Shown: positions 18,806 to 26,718 of the stretch, piece after piece
Layout of the letters: every line of letters begins with the position of its first letter
Position numbering within the stretch: position 1 is the first letter of the stretch
Source: Bradyrhizobium sp. RD5-C2
Lineage (GTDB): Bacteria; Pseudomonadota; Alphaproteobacteria; Rhizobiales; Xanthobacteraceae
Reading direction: 5' to 3'
Length of the DNA stretch: 64,000 nucleotides
Assembly: GCF_019972155.1 (NCBI RefSeq)
Contig: NZ_BOVL01000059.1
Coordinates: 47,213-111,212, forward strand
Notes under the pieces: model-generated
What the model saw: only the letters and a program-made list of their open reading frames with translations
Database searches by the model: none
What the model was told of the DNA's origin: nothing
Made by a program: the position numbers and the translations under genes

Positions 18806-19612
18806 ATGCTCAGGTGTCGTTTGGCGGTTGTGTTCGGCGCCTTGCTGCTTGCCACCCCCTCCTATGCCGCCCGCTGCGGCGGCAGTTTCCCGGCCTTCGT
18901 CCAGTCGTTCTCGCAGGAGGCAGCCAGCGCCGGCATCCAGCAGGATGTGATCTCGCAGGCGCTCGGCGGCGTGCAGCAGGATGGCGGGGTGCTCGCCTTC
19001 GACCGGCGGCAGCGCTACACCTTCAACAAGACCTTTGAGCAGTATGTCGCAACCCGCGTCGGCTCCGGGCGCATCAATGGCGGCCGCGCCATGTTGCAGC
19101 GTCACGCCGCGCTGCTCTCGAAGATCGAGCAGCAGTACGGCGTGCCGCGCCAGATCCTGGTCGCGATCTGGGGACTGGAGACGGATTTCGGCAAGGGCGA
19201 CATGGGCAAGCTGCCGGTGTTCCGGGTGCTCGCCACGCTGGCGCATGACTGCCGCCGCACCGACCTATTCCAGGGCGAGCTGCTCGCCGCGCTCAAGATC
19301 CTGCAACGCGGCGACCTCCGTCTGAATGACATGATCGGCGCCTATGCCGGCGAGATCGGGCAGACTCAGTTCCTGCCGTCGTCCTACATCAAGTATGGCG
19401 TCGATTTCGACGGTGACGGTCATGTCGATTTGCGCCACTCGGTGCCCGACGTACTGGCCTCGACCGCGAATCTGTTGCACTCGAACGGCTTCAAGATGGG
19501 CGCGCCCTACGGCGAAGGCAGCGCCAATTTCGAGGCGATGCGCGAGTGGAACAGGGCGGTGATCTATCGCAAGACCATCGGGTATTTTGCCGATCAGCTT
19601 GTGGGGCGGTGA
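18806..19612 (+). CDS. Lytic murein transglycosylase, MltB-like
   Basis: A 268-residue exported enzyme that cleaves peptidoglycan glycan strands to anhydromuropeptides. The signal peptide is MLRCRLAVVFGALLLATPSYAA. The catalytic core has the MltB hallmark IWGLETDFGKGDMGKLPVFRVLATLA (catalytic Glu), then the GEIGQTQFLPSSYIKYGVDFDGDGHVDL motif with a calcium-loop-like DFDGDGHVD. The length is shorter than E. coli MltB and there is no lipobox, so it is probably soluble in the periplasm. A good ribosome binding site, GGAAGGGA, precedes the start. Confidence 0.92.
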   Translation: MLRCRLAVVFGALLLATPSYAARCGGSFPAFVQSFSQEAASAGIQQDVISQALGGVQQDGGVLAFDRRQRYTFNKTFEQYVATRVGSGRINGGRAMLQRHAALLSKIEQQYGVPRQILVAIWGLETDFGKGDMGKLPVFRVLATLAHDCRRTDLFQGELLAALKILQRGDLRLNDMIGAYAGEIGQTQFLPSSYIKYGVDFDGDGHVDLRHSVPDVLASTANLLHSNGFKMGAPYGEGSANFEAMREWNRAVIYRKTIGYFADQLVGR

Positions 19613-19645
19613 CCAGCAAGGCGCGCGGCCGCCATCTCCACCACT

Positions 19646-19773
19646 GTCATTCCGGGGCGCGCCTCTTGGCGCGAGCCCGGAATCCATCGGGCCGCACAAC
19701 GTGTTGAGAAATGGATTCCGGGCTCTCGCTACGCGAGCCCCTCAGATGCGCAATTGCGCATCGAGAATGACGG
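19646..19773. repeat. Palindromic intergenic repeat, family 2, copy B
   Basis: Second copy of the repeat at 13667-13771: same GTCATTCCGGGGCG end, AATCCATCGGGCCGCA, and AAATGGATTCCGGGCT. It carries an added GCGCAATTGCGC palindrome before the closing GAGAATGACGG, so it is longer by about 20 bases. Confidence 0.8.
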
Positions 19774-19793
19774 GTTGAGAGTGCGGAGCCCCC

Positions 19794-20639
19794 ATGGAAA
19801 CGATCGGCAGCCAAAAAATCTGGTCGTTCTTCGACCGCCGCGGATGCCAGGTCGCGAAGAACTCGGCGGTGCGGGAGGGGTCGGGGCATCGCGTCGGCTC
19901 CTATCTCGAACTCGCGACCAAGATCGCCGAGCTGCAATTCCTCAACCGCGACCATGTGCTGCTGTTTCGCGGCCAGGGCGCCGACTTCAGGAACGTCAAG
20001 CGCAACTCGTCGCTGAAGCCGACGCTGTTCCGCGCCGGCCGCGGCAATCCGGACCGCGAGACGCTGGCGTCGCGGTTCGCGGCGCTGGCCCGCGCCGAGC
20101 AGATCCTGATTGCGGACTACGCGAAAGCCAAGCTGCTCGGGCTGGAGCGGTTGAAGCGGCATCGCATCCTGCGCTGGTCGATCCTGCAGCATTACGAGGT
20201 CTGCACCACGCCGCTGCTCGACGTCACCCATTCGATCCGGATCGCCGCGTCGTTCGCATCGCTGGCGGAGACCGGCACCGCCTTCCTCTATGTGCTCGGC
20301 GTGCCGAACCTCAGCGGCGCGATCACCGCGAGCGCCGAGGCCGGCCTGCAGATCGTGCGGCTCTCCAGCGTCTGCCCGCCGGCGGCGGTGCGGCCGCATA
20401 TCCAGGAGGGCTATCTGCTCGGCGAATACCCTGAAATGTCCGGCACTGAGCAGAAGGAAAACTATTTCCCGTACGAGATGGATTTCGGCCGGCGGCTGGT
20501 CGCCAAATTTTCGTTCGCGCCGGCGTCGTTCTGGAAGAACGACAATTTTCCGCAGGTGACGAAGAGCGCGCTCTATCCGTCCGAGCGAAGCGATCCGCTG
20601 TTTCGGCTGGCGCTCGGGGTGAAGAAGCAGCTGGGGTGA
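19794..20639 (+). CDS. FRG domain-containing protein
   Basis: A 281-residue soluble protein. The N-terminal part includes SYLELATKIAEL and DHVLLFRGQGADF, which is the F-R-G motif. The core contains RWSILQHYEVCTTPLLDVTHSIRIAASFAS, the conserved continuation of the FRG domain. FRG proteins are widespread, uncharacterised and often found in defence or mobile regions. Its neighbours here are intergenic repeats on both sides (19646-19773 and 20705-20869), so it may have been inserted between older genes. No partner gene. Confidence 0.85.
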   Translation: METIGSQKIWSFFDRRGCQVAKNSAVREGSGHRVGSYLELATKIAELQFLNRDHVLLFRGQGADFRNVKRNSSLKPTLFRAGRGNPDRETLASRFAALARAEQILIADYAKAKLLGLERLKRHRILRWSILQHYEVCTTPLLDVTHSIRIAASFASLAETGTAFLYVLGVPNLSGAITASAEAGLQIVRLSSVCPPAAVRPHIQEGYLLGEYPEMSGTEQKENYFPYEMDFGRRLVAKFSFAPASFWKNDNFPQVTKSALYPSERSDPLFRLALGVKKQLG

Positions 20640-20704
20640 TCTGCTTCGCAGCGCGCTTCGTGGGGCGGATTAGCTGCAGGCGCAGTCGCGCCCCGTACTG
20701 AAGC

Positions 20705-20733
20705 ATGGATTGCTTCGCTTCGCTCGCAATGAC
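20705..20733. repeat. 29-bp intergenic repeat, copy B
   Basis: Identical to 7918-7946 over 29 bases (ATGGATTGC...AATGAC). It lies 60 bases downstream of the FRG gene. Confidence 0.8.
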
Positions 20734-20762
20734 GAAGTTGTAATGGCCGTGTAATCGCTTCA

Positions 20763-20869
20763 CCCGTCATCCTGGGAGGCCGCGCAGCGGCCGTCTCGAA
20801 GGGGCGACGGCCACCGGTCGGGCCGTGCATCCTTCGAGGCTCGCTCCACTCGCACCTCAGGATGACGGG
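20763..20869. repeat. Palindromic intergenic repeat, family 1, copy B
   Basis: Diverged copy of 7783-7883, sharing CCGTCATCCTG ends, GTCTCGAAGGGGCGACGGCCACC and GGGCCGTGCATCCTTCGAG. The left arm carries GGCCGCGCAGCGGCC in place of the GAGCGCGAAGCGC of copy A. Confidence 0.75.
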
Positions 20870-20917
20870 TCTGATGACGTTCGCAGGGACGGCGCCTCAC
20901 CTGGCAACGTCACCCAT

Positions 20918-21784
20918 TCAACCGGCCCTCGCCACCTCGCGCGCCAGCCGCCGCGCTGCGGTCTTCTCCATCATCCGTTGCAACACTTTCCAATACGTCC
21001 CCGGGCGGAAGCGTTGCAGCAGGTCCATGAAGCGGGCGTCCTTGCCGATCAGGATGCGCGGCTGGTTTTTCTCGATGCCAGCGATGATGCGCTGTGCGGC
21101 TGCGGTCGGCGTGGTCTTGGCTAGCGCGTCGAAACGCTCGATCGATTCGGCGCGGCGGGCATTGTCGGTGATGCCGGTGCCAGAGCGCGAGTTGCGCGCG
21201 ATGTTGGTGGCGACGCCGCCGGGATGCACGACGGAGAGCCTGACCGGGCTGTTCGCCACCGCAAGCTCGTGACGCAGGCTTTCCGAGAAGCCGCGCACCG
21301 CGAACTTGGCTGCGCAATAGGCGCTCTGGCCAGGCGGGGCGAGGATGCCGAAGATCGAGGAGATGTTGACGATATGCGCCTCGCGCTGCCGCGACAGCAG
21401 CGGCAGGAAAGCGCGGGTGCCGTGCACCACGCCCCAGAAATTGATATTGAACAGCCACTCCATCTGGGCCTGCTCGATCTCGCCGAACTCGCCGAGCAGC
21501 GCCACGCCGGCATTGTTGACGACGATGTTGAGCCCGGGATGGGTGGCGCCGGCGGCCTCGGCAAATGCCGCGATCTGGCCGGGCTCGCTGACATCGAGGC
21601 GATGCGTGGTGACCTTGCGCGGGCTGACCTTGGCGATGTCGGCGGCGGTGGCCTGCAGGCCGGCCTCGTCGCGGTCGGCGATTGCGAGATCGCAGCCGCG
21701 CAGCGCCAGTTCATGCGCGAGCGCGCGGCCGATGCCGCTGGCGGCTCCGGTCACGGCGGCGGCAGATCCAGAGATCGCGGTCAT
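20918..21784 (-). CDS. Short-chain dehydrogenase/reductase
   Basis: A classical SDR of 288 residues: the Rossmann motif AAAVTGAASGIGRALAHELALRG, the NNAGVALLG strand, catalytic Ser in NISSIFGILAPPGQ, and Tyr-x3-Lys in SAYCAAKFAVRGF. The substrate cannot be read from sequence. The start chosen is ATG 21784 (MTAISGSAAAVTGAAS), with GGAGCTGACCCGT upstream; ATG 21799 would add five residues. A C-terminal helix (LLQRFRPGTYWKVLQRMMEKT) is typical of the subgroup annotated as fatty-acyl or acetoacetyl reductase-like SDRs. Confidence 0.88.
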   Translation of the reverse strand: MTAISGSAAAVTGAASGIGRALAHELALRGCDLAIADRDEAGLQATAADIAKVSPRKVTTHRLDVSEPGQIAAFAEAAGATHPGLNIVVNNAGVALLGEFGEIEQAQMEWLFNINFWGVVHGTRAFLPLLSRQREAHIVNISSIFGILAPPGQSAYCAAKFAVRGFSESLRHELAVANSPVRLSVVHPGGVATNIARNSRSGTGITDNARRAESIERFDALAKTTPTAAAQRIIAGIEKNQPRILIGKDARFMDLLQRFRPGTYWKVLQRMMEKTAARRLAREVARAG

Positions 21785-21941
21785 ACGGGTCAGCTCCATC
21801 TCAACGAAGGGTGGCGGGAGCCGTGAGGAACACGGCGGGCTTCCCCACTTTTCTCAGATTGGAACCGAACTATCCAGCGCCGAGGTGTTTGACCCTCGTC
21901 ACACTCTGAAACCGAGGCATTCAATCCAAGGGAGGTCAGCC

Positions 21942-22343
21942 ATGGGACAATCGAGACCCTGTCGTGCGAAGGCCCTGGTTGTCGAGGACGACCCCATGCA
22001 GCGCCAGATGATCGAATTGCTGCTGGAGGAGAGCGACTTCGAGGTCATCTCCTGCGAGAGCGCGGAGGCCGCAGAACTGGTGCTGCGGAGCAATGGCGAC
22101 ACTGTTGTGCTGATGCTGACCGATGTCGAGTTGGCCGGGAGCATGACCGGGATCGAGCTCGCCTTTGCCGCCAAGAAATACAACCCCGATCTCGATGTGA
22201 TCGTGACCTCGGGCAAGCCGCTGCGCCAGCGCCTGCCCGACGGCGCCCTGTTCTGGTCCAAGCCCTGGGCGCCGCTGGACGTCATCCGGGTCGCCGAGAT
22301 GAAGGCGTCGGAGCTATCGGGCGGCGGGTCGCGCAGATCCTGA
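21942..22343 (+). CDS. Single-domain response regulator
   Basis: A 133-residue receiver-only protein starting at ATG 21942 after GGGAGG, a strong ribosome binding site. The receiver elements are present: acidic pair KALVVEDDPMQR, phospho-acceptor Asp in LMLTDVELAGSMTG, Thr/Ser in VIVTSGKPL and a conserved Lys in FWSKPW. No output domain follows, so it works by protein contact, as CpdR/DivK-like proteins do. No histidine kinase is next to it. Confidence 0.9.
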   Translation: MGQSRPCRAKALVVEDDPMQRQMIELLLEESDFEVISCESAEAAELVLRSNGDTVVLMLTDVELAGSMTGIELAFAAKKYNPDLDVIVTSGKPLRQRLPDGALFWSKPWAPLDVIRVAEMKASELSGGGSRRS

Positions 22344-22442
22344 CAGAACAAGGGTCCTCGTAACGGAGTTGTCAGCGCGGCCGAAGGGTGGGCGGCCGGT
22401 GGCTGCTTCCGCCCTGGGGGAGGGACGTGATATTGGCGGCTT

Positions 22443-23336
22443 ATGCCCCGCCCGTGGTCGGCCATCGGACTGCTCTGGTTCACGCTCGCGACCGCAATGG
22501 CTGCTGCGGCCGCGACGCCTGCCGCGGCGGAGACCTTGGTCAATTTCCCCTCGCTCGACGGTACGACTGACCTGATCGGTCATCTCGACCGTCGCGAGGG
22601 CGACGCGCCGCGACCGGCGGTGGTGCTGATGCACGGCTGCTCCGGTCTCAACGACAACAAGGGCCGCATCTTCGGGCTCTATCGTGCCTGGGCGCGGGCG
22701 TTGGCGGTGCAGGGCTATGTCACACTGATCGTCGACAGCGCGACGCCGCGCGGGCTCGGTCAGACCTGCTCGAGCGGTCCCAACCGCCCCCGGATGTGGC
22801 GCGAGCGGCCGAAGGATACTTACGGCGCGCTGCAATATTTGCAGGCCCAGCCCTTCGTGAAGCCCGATCGGATTGCGCTGATGGGCTGGTCGCAGTGCGG
22901 CGGCGTGGCGCTGCTTTCCATCAATGACAACAGCATCGGGCGGCCGGCCGCGTTGGCGCAGGATTTCGCGGTCGCGGTGTCGCTCTATCCCGGCGCCTGC
23001 TCCGAAACCTACCAGTCGAGGCCCTTAACCACCGTCGAGCCGAACAGCTGGACCACCTGGGTGCCGCTCCTGGTGCTGATCGGCGAGGGCGATGTCTGGA
23101 CGCCGTTCAAGCCTTGCGACGCCTTCATCGCGGCGGCGAAGGCGCGCGGCAATCCGGTCAAGCTGAAGAGCTATCCCGGCGCGGTGCATGCCTTCGACGC
23201 GCCCGACCTGCCGCGCACCAAGCTGCCGGCCTATACGATGCCGGACGGCGCCATTCCCGTGATCGGCACCGATCCCGAGGCGCGCAAGGATGCATTTCCG
23301 CGCGTGCTGGACTATTTGAAGCAGCATCTGGAATGA
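22443..23336 (+). CDS. Exported dienelactone hydrolase family protein
   Basis: A 297-residue alpha/beta hydrolase with signal peptide (IGLLWFTLATAMAAAAATPAAAE). Features are PAVVLMHGCSGLNDNKG (oxyanion region), MGWSQCGGVALL (nucleophile Ser), LIGEGDVWTPF (Asp) and YPGAVHAFDAPD (His). The nucleophile elbow reads G-W-S-Q-C-G, with Cys replacing the usual Gly after the x position. The extra Cys pairs (GQTCSSG, PGACSE, FKPCDAF) suit a periplasmic protein with disulfides. Substrate unknown. Confidence 0.85.
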   Translation: MPRPWSAIGLLWFTLATAMAAAAATPAAAETLVNFPSLDGTTDLIGHLDRREGDAPRPAVVLMHGCSGLNDNKGRIFGLYRAWARALAVQGYVTLIVDSATPRGLGQTCSSGPNRPRMWRERPKDTYGALQYLQAQPFVKPDRIALMGWSQCGGVALLSINDNSIGRPAALAQDFAVAVSLYPGACSETYQSRPLTTVEPNSWTTWVPLLVLIGEGDVWTPFKPCDAFIAAAKARGNPVKLKSYPGAVHAFDAPDLPRTKLPAYTMPDGAIPVIGTDPEARKDAFPRVLDYLKQHLE

Positions 23337-23376
23337 CGTGTCCTCCCATGACGAGCTCCCGCTTTAAGGATTTGAA

Positions 23377-23988
23377 ATGACCTGGTCCTTCCTGCTGACC
23401 ACCCTGATCGTGGTCGCCTCGCCCGGCACCGGCGTGCTCTACACCCTGGCGGTGGCGCTGACCCGCGGCTCGCGCGCGAGCGTGGCGGCGGCGTTCGGCT
23501 GCACGCTCGGGATCGTGCCGCAGATGATCGCGGCGATGCTCGGCCTTGCCGCCATCCTGCACACCAGCGCCATGGCGTTCGCGGCGCTGAAATGGGGCGG
23601 CGTGGTCTATCTGCTCTATATGGCCTGGCAGGCGCTGCGCGAGCGCGGCGCGCTCGCCGTCGACACCGAGATCAAGCCGCGCTCGAGCGGGCGGGTGATC
23701 ATGACCGCGATCCTGATCAACATCCTCAACCCGAAGCTGTCGATCTTCTTCCTGGCGTTCCTGCCGCAGTTCATCGCCGTCGACGAACCCCATCCGCTGG
23801 CGCGGATGGTCGAGCTGAGCGGCGTGTTCATGGCGATGACCTTTGCGGTGTTCGCCGTCTACGGACTGTTCGCGGCTTCGGTGCGTGACCGCGTCATCAC
23901 CCGGCCGAAGGTGATGGCCTGGCTGCGGCGCAGCTTTGCCGCGGGCTTTGCCCTGCTCGGCGCCAAGCTCGCCTTCGCGGAGCGCTGA
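23377..23988 (+). CDS. LysE family amino-acid/metabolite exporter
   Basis: A 203-residue inner-membrane protein of the LysE/RhtB type with about six helices. Family motifs are VASPGTGVLYTLAVALTRGSRASVAAAFGCTLGIVPQ at the N-terminus and RVIMTAILINILNPKLSIFFLAFLPQFI in the middle. It exports amino acids or similar small molecules by proton exchange. It starts 40 bases after the hydrolase gene and may share its transcript. Substrate cannot be predicted. Confidence 0.9.
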   Translation: MTWSFLLTTLIVVASPGTGVLYTLAVALTRGSRASVAAAFGCTLGIVPQMIAAMLGLAAILHTSAMAFAALKWGGVVYLLYMAWQALRERGALAVDTEIKPRSSGRVIMTAILINILNPKLSIFFLAFLPQFIAVDEPHPLARMVELSGVFMAMTFAVFAVYGLFAASVRDRVITRPKVMAWLRRSFAAGFALLGAKLAFAER

Positions 23989-24021
23989 GCTCGTATTCGC
24001 TCGCGGCTTGCGGCAGGCAAT

Positions 24022-24045
24022 AAAAAAGCAGGCCTTGCGCCTGCT
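24022..24045 (-). terminator. Rho-independent terminator for the Lys/Ala mini-gene
   Basis: On the minus strand, AGCAGGC - 5-base loop - GCCTGCT followed by TTTTT, a textbook terminator. It lies 80 bases downstream of the mini-gene at 24127-24201 and is in the right orientation for it. It may also serve as a weak stop for the LysE gene from the other side. Confidence 0.75.
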
Positions 24046-24126
24046 GCCTTGCGTCTTTGCCTGGGGTGGTGGTCCGGATCGGGTGCCCGGGCAGGGCAGG
24101 AGCCGCTACCCGGGCGAGAAAATTGG

Positions 24127-24201
24127 TTACTTCTTGGCGGCCTTCTTCTTGGTGGCCTTTTTCGCCTTCGCCTTCTTCGCCTTCTTCGCTTTCTTAGCCA
24201 T
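24127..24201 (-). CDS. 24-residue lysine/alanine-rich mini-protein
   Basis: ATG at 24201, stop at 24127-24129. The product of 24 residues uses only Met, Ala, Lys and Thr, with Lys pairs spaced like a histone H1 tail (AKKAKKAKKAKAKKATKKK). A strong ribosome binding site, AGAGGA, lies 5-6 bases upstream and a terminator follows at 24022-24045, so the unit looks like a self-contained transcript. It resembles the C-terminal tails of HU/H1-like DNA-binding proteins but has no globular domain. Alternatively the transcript could act mainly as a small RNA. Confidence 0.6.
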   Translation of the reverse strand: MAKKAKKAKKAKAKKATKKKAAKK

Positions 24202-24629
24202 AGTATCCTCTCAGGGTTTCATGGATTGAACGCGACTCCGAGGCATGCTTGGCGGAGGGCCAGCCTCGCAACATCCTCAGTATCAAACTCAGCAGATTCG
24301 GAGGCTGCTGCCGCGTGCTGTCACCGCGCTGTCATCGTGTTATCCACAGCTGTTACGTGTTTTCGCCAGTTTTTCGCCAGTGTGCGCGTGTCACGCATCG
24401 CGGCGGCGTCGCAACCGTCATGCTTAACGACACGCAAACGGCCGGTTCGGGAATCTTCATCAATTCAAAACCACGGCTCGAATTGGCGCGAGGCGGGTGA
24501 GAGTCCGTTAAGCGGCGCGGCCGCATCCTGTCCCCAAGGCAACGGGGATTGCCATTGGGAGAAAACGCCTCAAGGGGCGGACGGTCATTTCAGAAGAGGC
24601 GAGGCCGATACGGGCCTCGAACAGGGGCG
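24202..24629. other. Intergenic region upstream of the diguanylate cyclase, with a DnaA box
   Basis: About 430 bases between divergent genes. It holds the promoter of the Lys/Ala mini-gene, a perfect consensus DnaA box (TTATCCACA) at 24340-24348, and the tandem TTTTCGCCAG/TTTTTCGCCAG repeat at about 24360-24381. No open frame looks real. It is unlikely to be a replication origin because there is only one box. Confidence 0.5.
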
Positions 24630-25844
24630 ATGTTGAGCGTTCCGACGCTTTGGACGGTATTCGTTATCAATTTTCTCGCGCTCGGCCTGATCTGGGCCTA
24701 TGTCGCGCGCAGCTATCCGGCTTTCGGCGCGGCGCGGTTCTGGACCGCGTCCGCCTTCGTCGCGTCCGCCGGTGCGGCCTGCGCGATGCTCCGCGTGATG
24801 ATGACGGACTCGCTGCTGCCGCTGCTCGCGGCGGGGACGCTAATGGTGTTCGCCGCCGGCCTCGCCGCGATGGGCATCGAGCGCTTCTACGGCAAGCCGG
24901 TCGGCTGGCGCAGCACTGCGCTGTCCACCGCACTCGCTTTCGTCGGCCTCGGCGTCTTCATCTTTGCCTATAACAGCATGCCGATGCGCATCCTGGTCTA
25001 CACCATCGCCCAGGTCACGCCGCTTGCGCTGACGCTGAAGCTGTTGCTGTCGCCCGAGAACGGCCGCGTCAGCCCCGGCGCGCGGCTTGCCGGAATAGTG
25101 GCCTTGGTGCTGATCGGCATTTACGCGCTGCGCCTCGTCGGCGCCGTGCTGGAGCCGGGCGAGTTCACCTTCGTTCGCTTCAATGCGAGCCAGTCGCTGG
25201 TGATCCTGCTGATGGTATTCCTGTCGATGGCGCTCAATTTCGGCTTCCTGCTGATGGCGATCGATCGGCTGCGCAACGAGGTCGCCGACCTCGCGCTGCT
25301 CGACGATCTCACCGGCGTCGGCAACCGCCGCCATCTCTTGCAGCGGCTGACCGAGGAATGCGCGCGCTCCGACCGCAACGGCGAAGCCTTCGCGCTGCTG
25401 GTGATCGACCTCGACGGCTTCAAGGGCATCAACGACACCCATGGCCACGCCGCCGGCGACGCCTGCCTGCAGCACTTCACGTTGATGGCCCAGACAAGGC
25501 TCCGCCCGGGCGACATGCTGGCCCGCACCGGCGGCGACGAGTTCTGCATCGTGCTGCCGTCCTCGACGCTGCGCGAGGGCGCGATGATTGCCCGCCGCGT
25601 GCTGGAGGTCTGCCGCGCCGACGCCGAGCAGTGCACCGGCAACGACATTCCGATCGCGGTCTCGATCGGCATCGCGCAATGGACCCGCGAGATCGGCCTG
25701 CATCCCGACCGGCTGGTCGCCGCCGCTGACCACGCGCTCTACGATGCCAAGAAGGGCGGCAAGAACGGCTATGCGACCTATGAGCCGAAGCTGCCGTCCG
25801 AGATGGTCCATCTGGTGAAGGCGAGCCTGCGCCAGCGCGCCTGA
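24630..25844 (+). CDS. Membrane diguanylate cyclase (GGDEF)
   Basis: A 404-residue enzyme making cyclic di-GMP. The start chosen is ATG 24630 (MLSVPTLWTV) after AGGGGCG; a longer frame upstream is non-conserved in character. Residues 1-215 contain about six hydrophobic helices, so it is an inner-membrane sensor without an obvious ligand domain. The GGDEF domain begins LALLDDLTGVGNRRHLL, with the active-site motif GGDEF intact in ARTGGDEFCIVLP. The inhibitory I-site RPGD sits five residues upstream, so product inhibition is expected. The gene is followed by an amidase gene 17 bases later. Confidence 0.93.
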   Translation: MLSVPTLWTVFVINFLALGLIWAYVARSYPAFGAARFWTASAFVASAGAACAMLRVMMTDSLLPLLAAGTLMVFAAGLAAMGIERFYGKPVGWRSTALSTALAFVGLGVFIFAYNSMPMRILVYTIAQVTPLALTLKLLLSPENGRVSPGARLAGIVALVLIGIYALRLVGAVLEPGEFTFVRFNASQSLVILLMVFLSMALNFGFLLMAIDRLRNEVADLALLDDLTGVGNRRHLLQRLTEECARSDRNGEAFALLVIDLDGFKGINDTHGHAAGDACLQHFTLMAQTRLRPGDMLARTGGDEFCIVLPSSTLREGAMIARRVLEVCRADAEQCTGNDIPIAVSIGIAQWTREIGLHPDRLVAAADHALYDAKKGGKNGYATYEPKLPSEMVHLVKASLRQRA

Positions 25845-25861
25845 GCATGCTACGAGGGGCG

Positions 25862-26494
25862 ATGGATATTTCCGTGATGCCTCGCCTGCTCACCGCACTC
25901 CTTGCGCTCGTCCTGTCCTCCGCCGTAGCAGCCGAAGGCCCCGATCTCGCGACCATCGCGCGATCGCAGGGCACGCCCGAGATCCCCGGTCTGAAGATGG
26001 TCTGGCTGTCGCCCTGGGGCGACGTCGCCAAATCGCATCCCTGGCGCAACATCATCGTGCACCAGACCGAAGGCCCGGCCGGCTCGGCGCGAAATGGCGC
26101 CGCCGAGCAGCACAAGAACCCGACCCGCCGCGGCGTGATGGTCTGGGTCGAGACCGACGGCACGGTCTATTGGGCGGTCGCCGACAATCTGGTCCCGACC
26201 CACACCGACGGCGCCGACCGCAACGACAACAAGTATGTCGACAACGGCAAGACCTATCGCCAGGTGAACAAGGACACCTCGATCGGCGTCGAGTTCGCCG
26301 GCAATTATCCCGACGTTACCAAGAGCCCGACCGACGCGCAGATCACCGCATGGCGGGTATTGGTAAGGGTGCTGCGCGCGCGTTACGGCATTCCGCTCGA
26401 CCACGTCTATGCGCACAACTGGATCGACTTCAAGGACGCCCGCTATTGCGAAGGCTGCGCGCTCGCGACCATGGCGCGAGAGTGGGGCGAGTAG
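25862..26494 (+). CDS. N-acetylmuramoyl-L-alanine amidase (amidase_2 family)
   Basis: A 210-residue exported enzyme cleaving the lactyl-amide bond of peptidoglycan. The start is ATG 25862, preceded by GAGGGGCG. The signal peptide is MDISVMPRLLTALLALVLSSAVAAE. Zinc-site elements are NIIVHQTEG (first His), VYAHNWIDFKDARYCEGC (second His and Asp/Cys region), plus SIGVEFAGNYPD. The fold is that of PGRP/AmpD-type amidases. It is probably co-transcribed with the upstream diguanylate cyclase gene. Confidence 0.85.
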   Translation: MDISVMPRLLTALLALVLSSAVAAEGPDLATIARSQGTPEIPGLKMVWLSPWGDVAKSHPWRNIIVHQTEGPAGSARNGAAEQHKNPTRRGVMVWVETDGTVYWAVADNLVPTHTDGADRNDNKYVDNGKTYRQVNKDTSIGVEFAGNYPDVTKSPTDAQITAWRVLVRVLRARYGIPLDHVYAHNWIDFKDARYCEGCALATMAREWGE

Positions 26495-26718
26495 GGCGGG
26501 TCGTCGTCATGCTTGGACGAGGACGCTCGGCCCAGCATTTAGTCGTCATCGCCCGGCTTGACGCCGCCGCGTGCCGGGTTCCCCGCTTTCGCTGAGCCTT
26601 TCCCAAACCAGCGCTCGCGTTAACGACGCTTGGCGATTTCCGGCCTGAGCGAAATCGCTTCGAAGCTTGTTAAAATTTGCTGGGTACCTGTTCGAAGCAC
26701 AGGGATCGGGAGAAAGAC

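Noticed and set aside
24202..24629. Replication origin suggested by the DnaA box
   Set aside because: Only one box, no A/T-rich unwinding region and no origin genes nearby.
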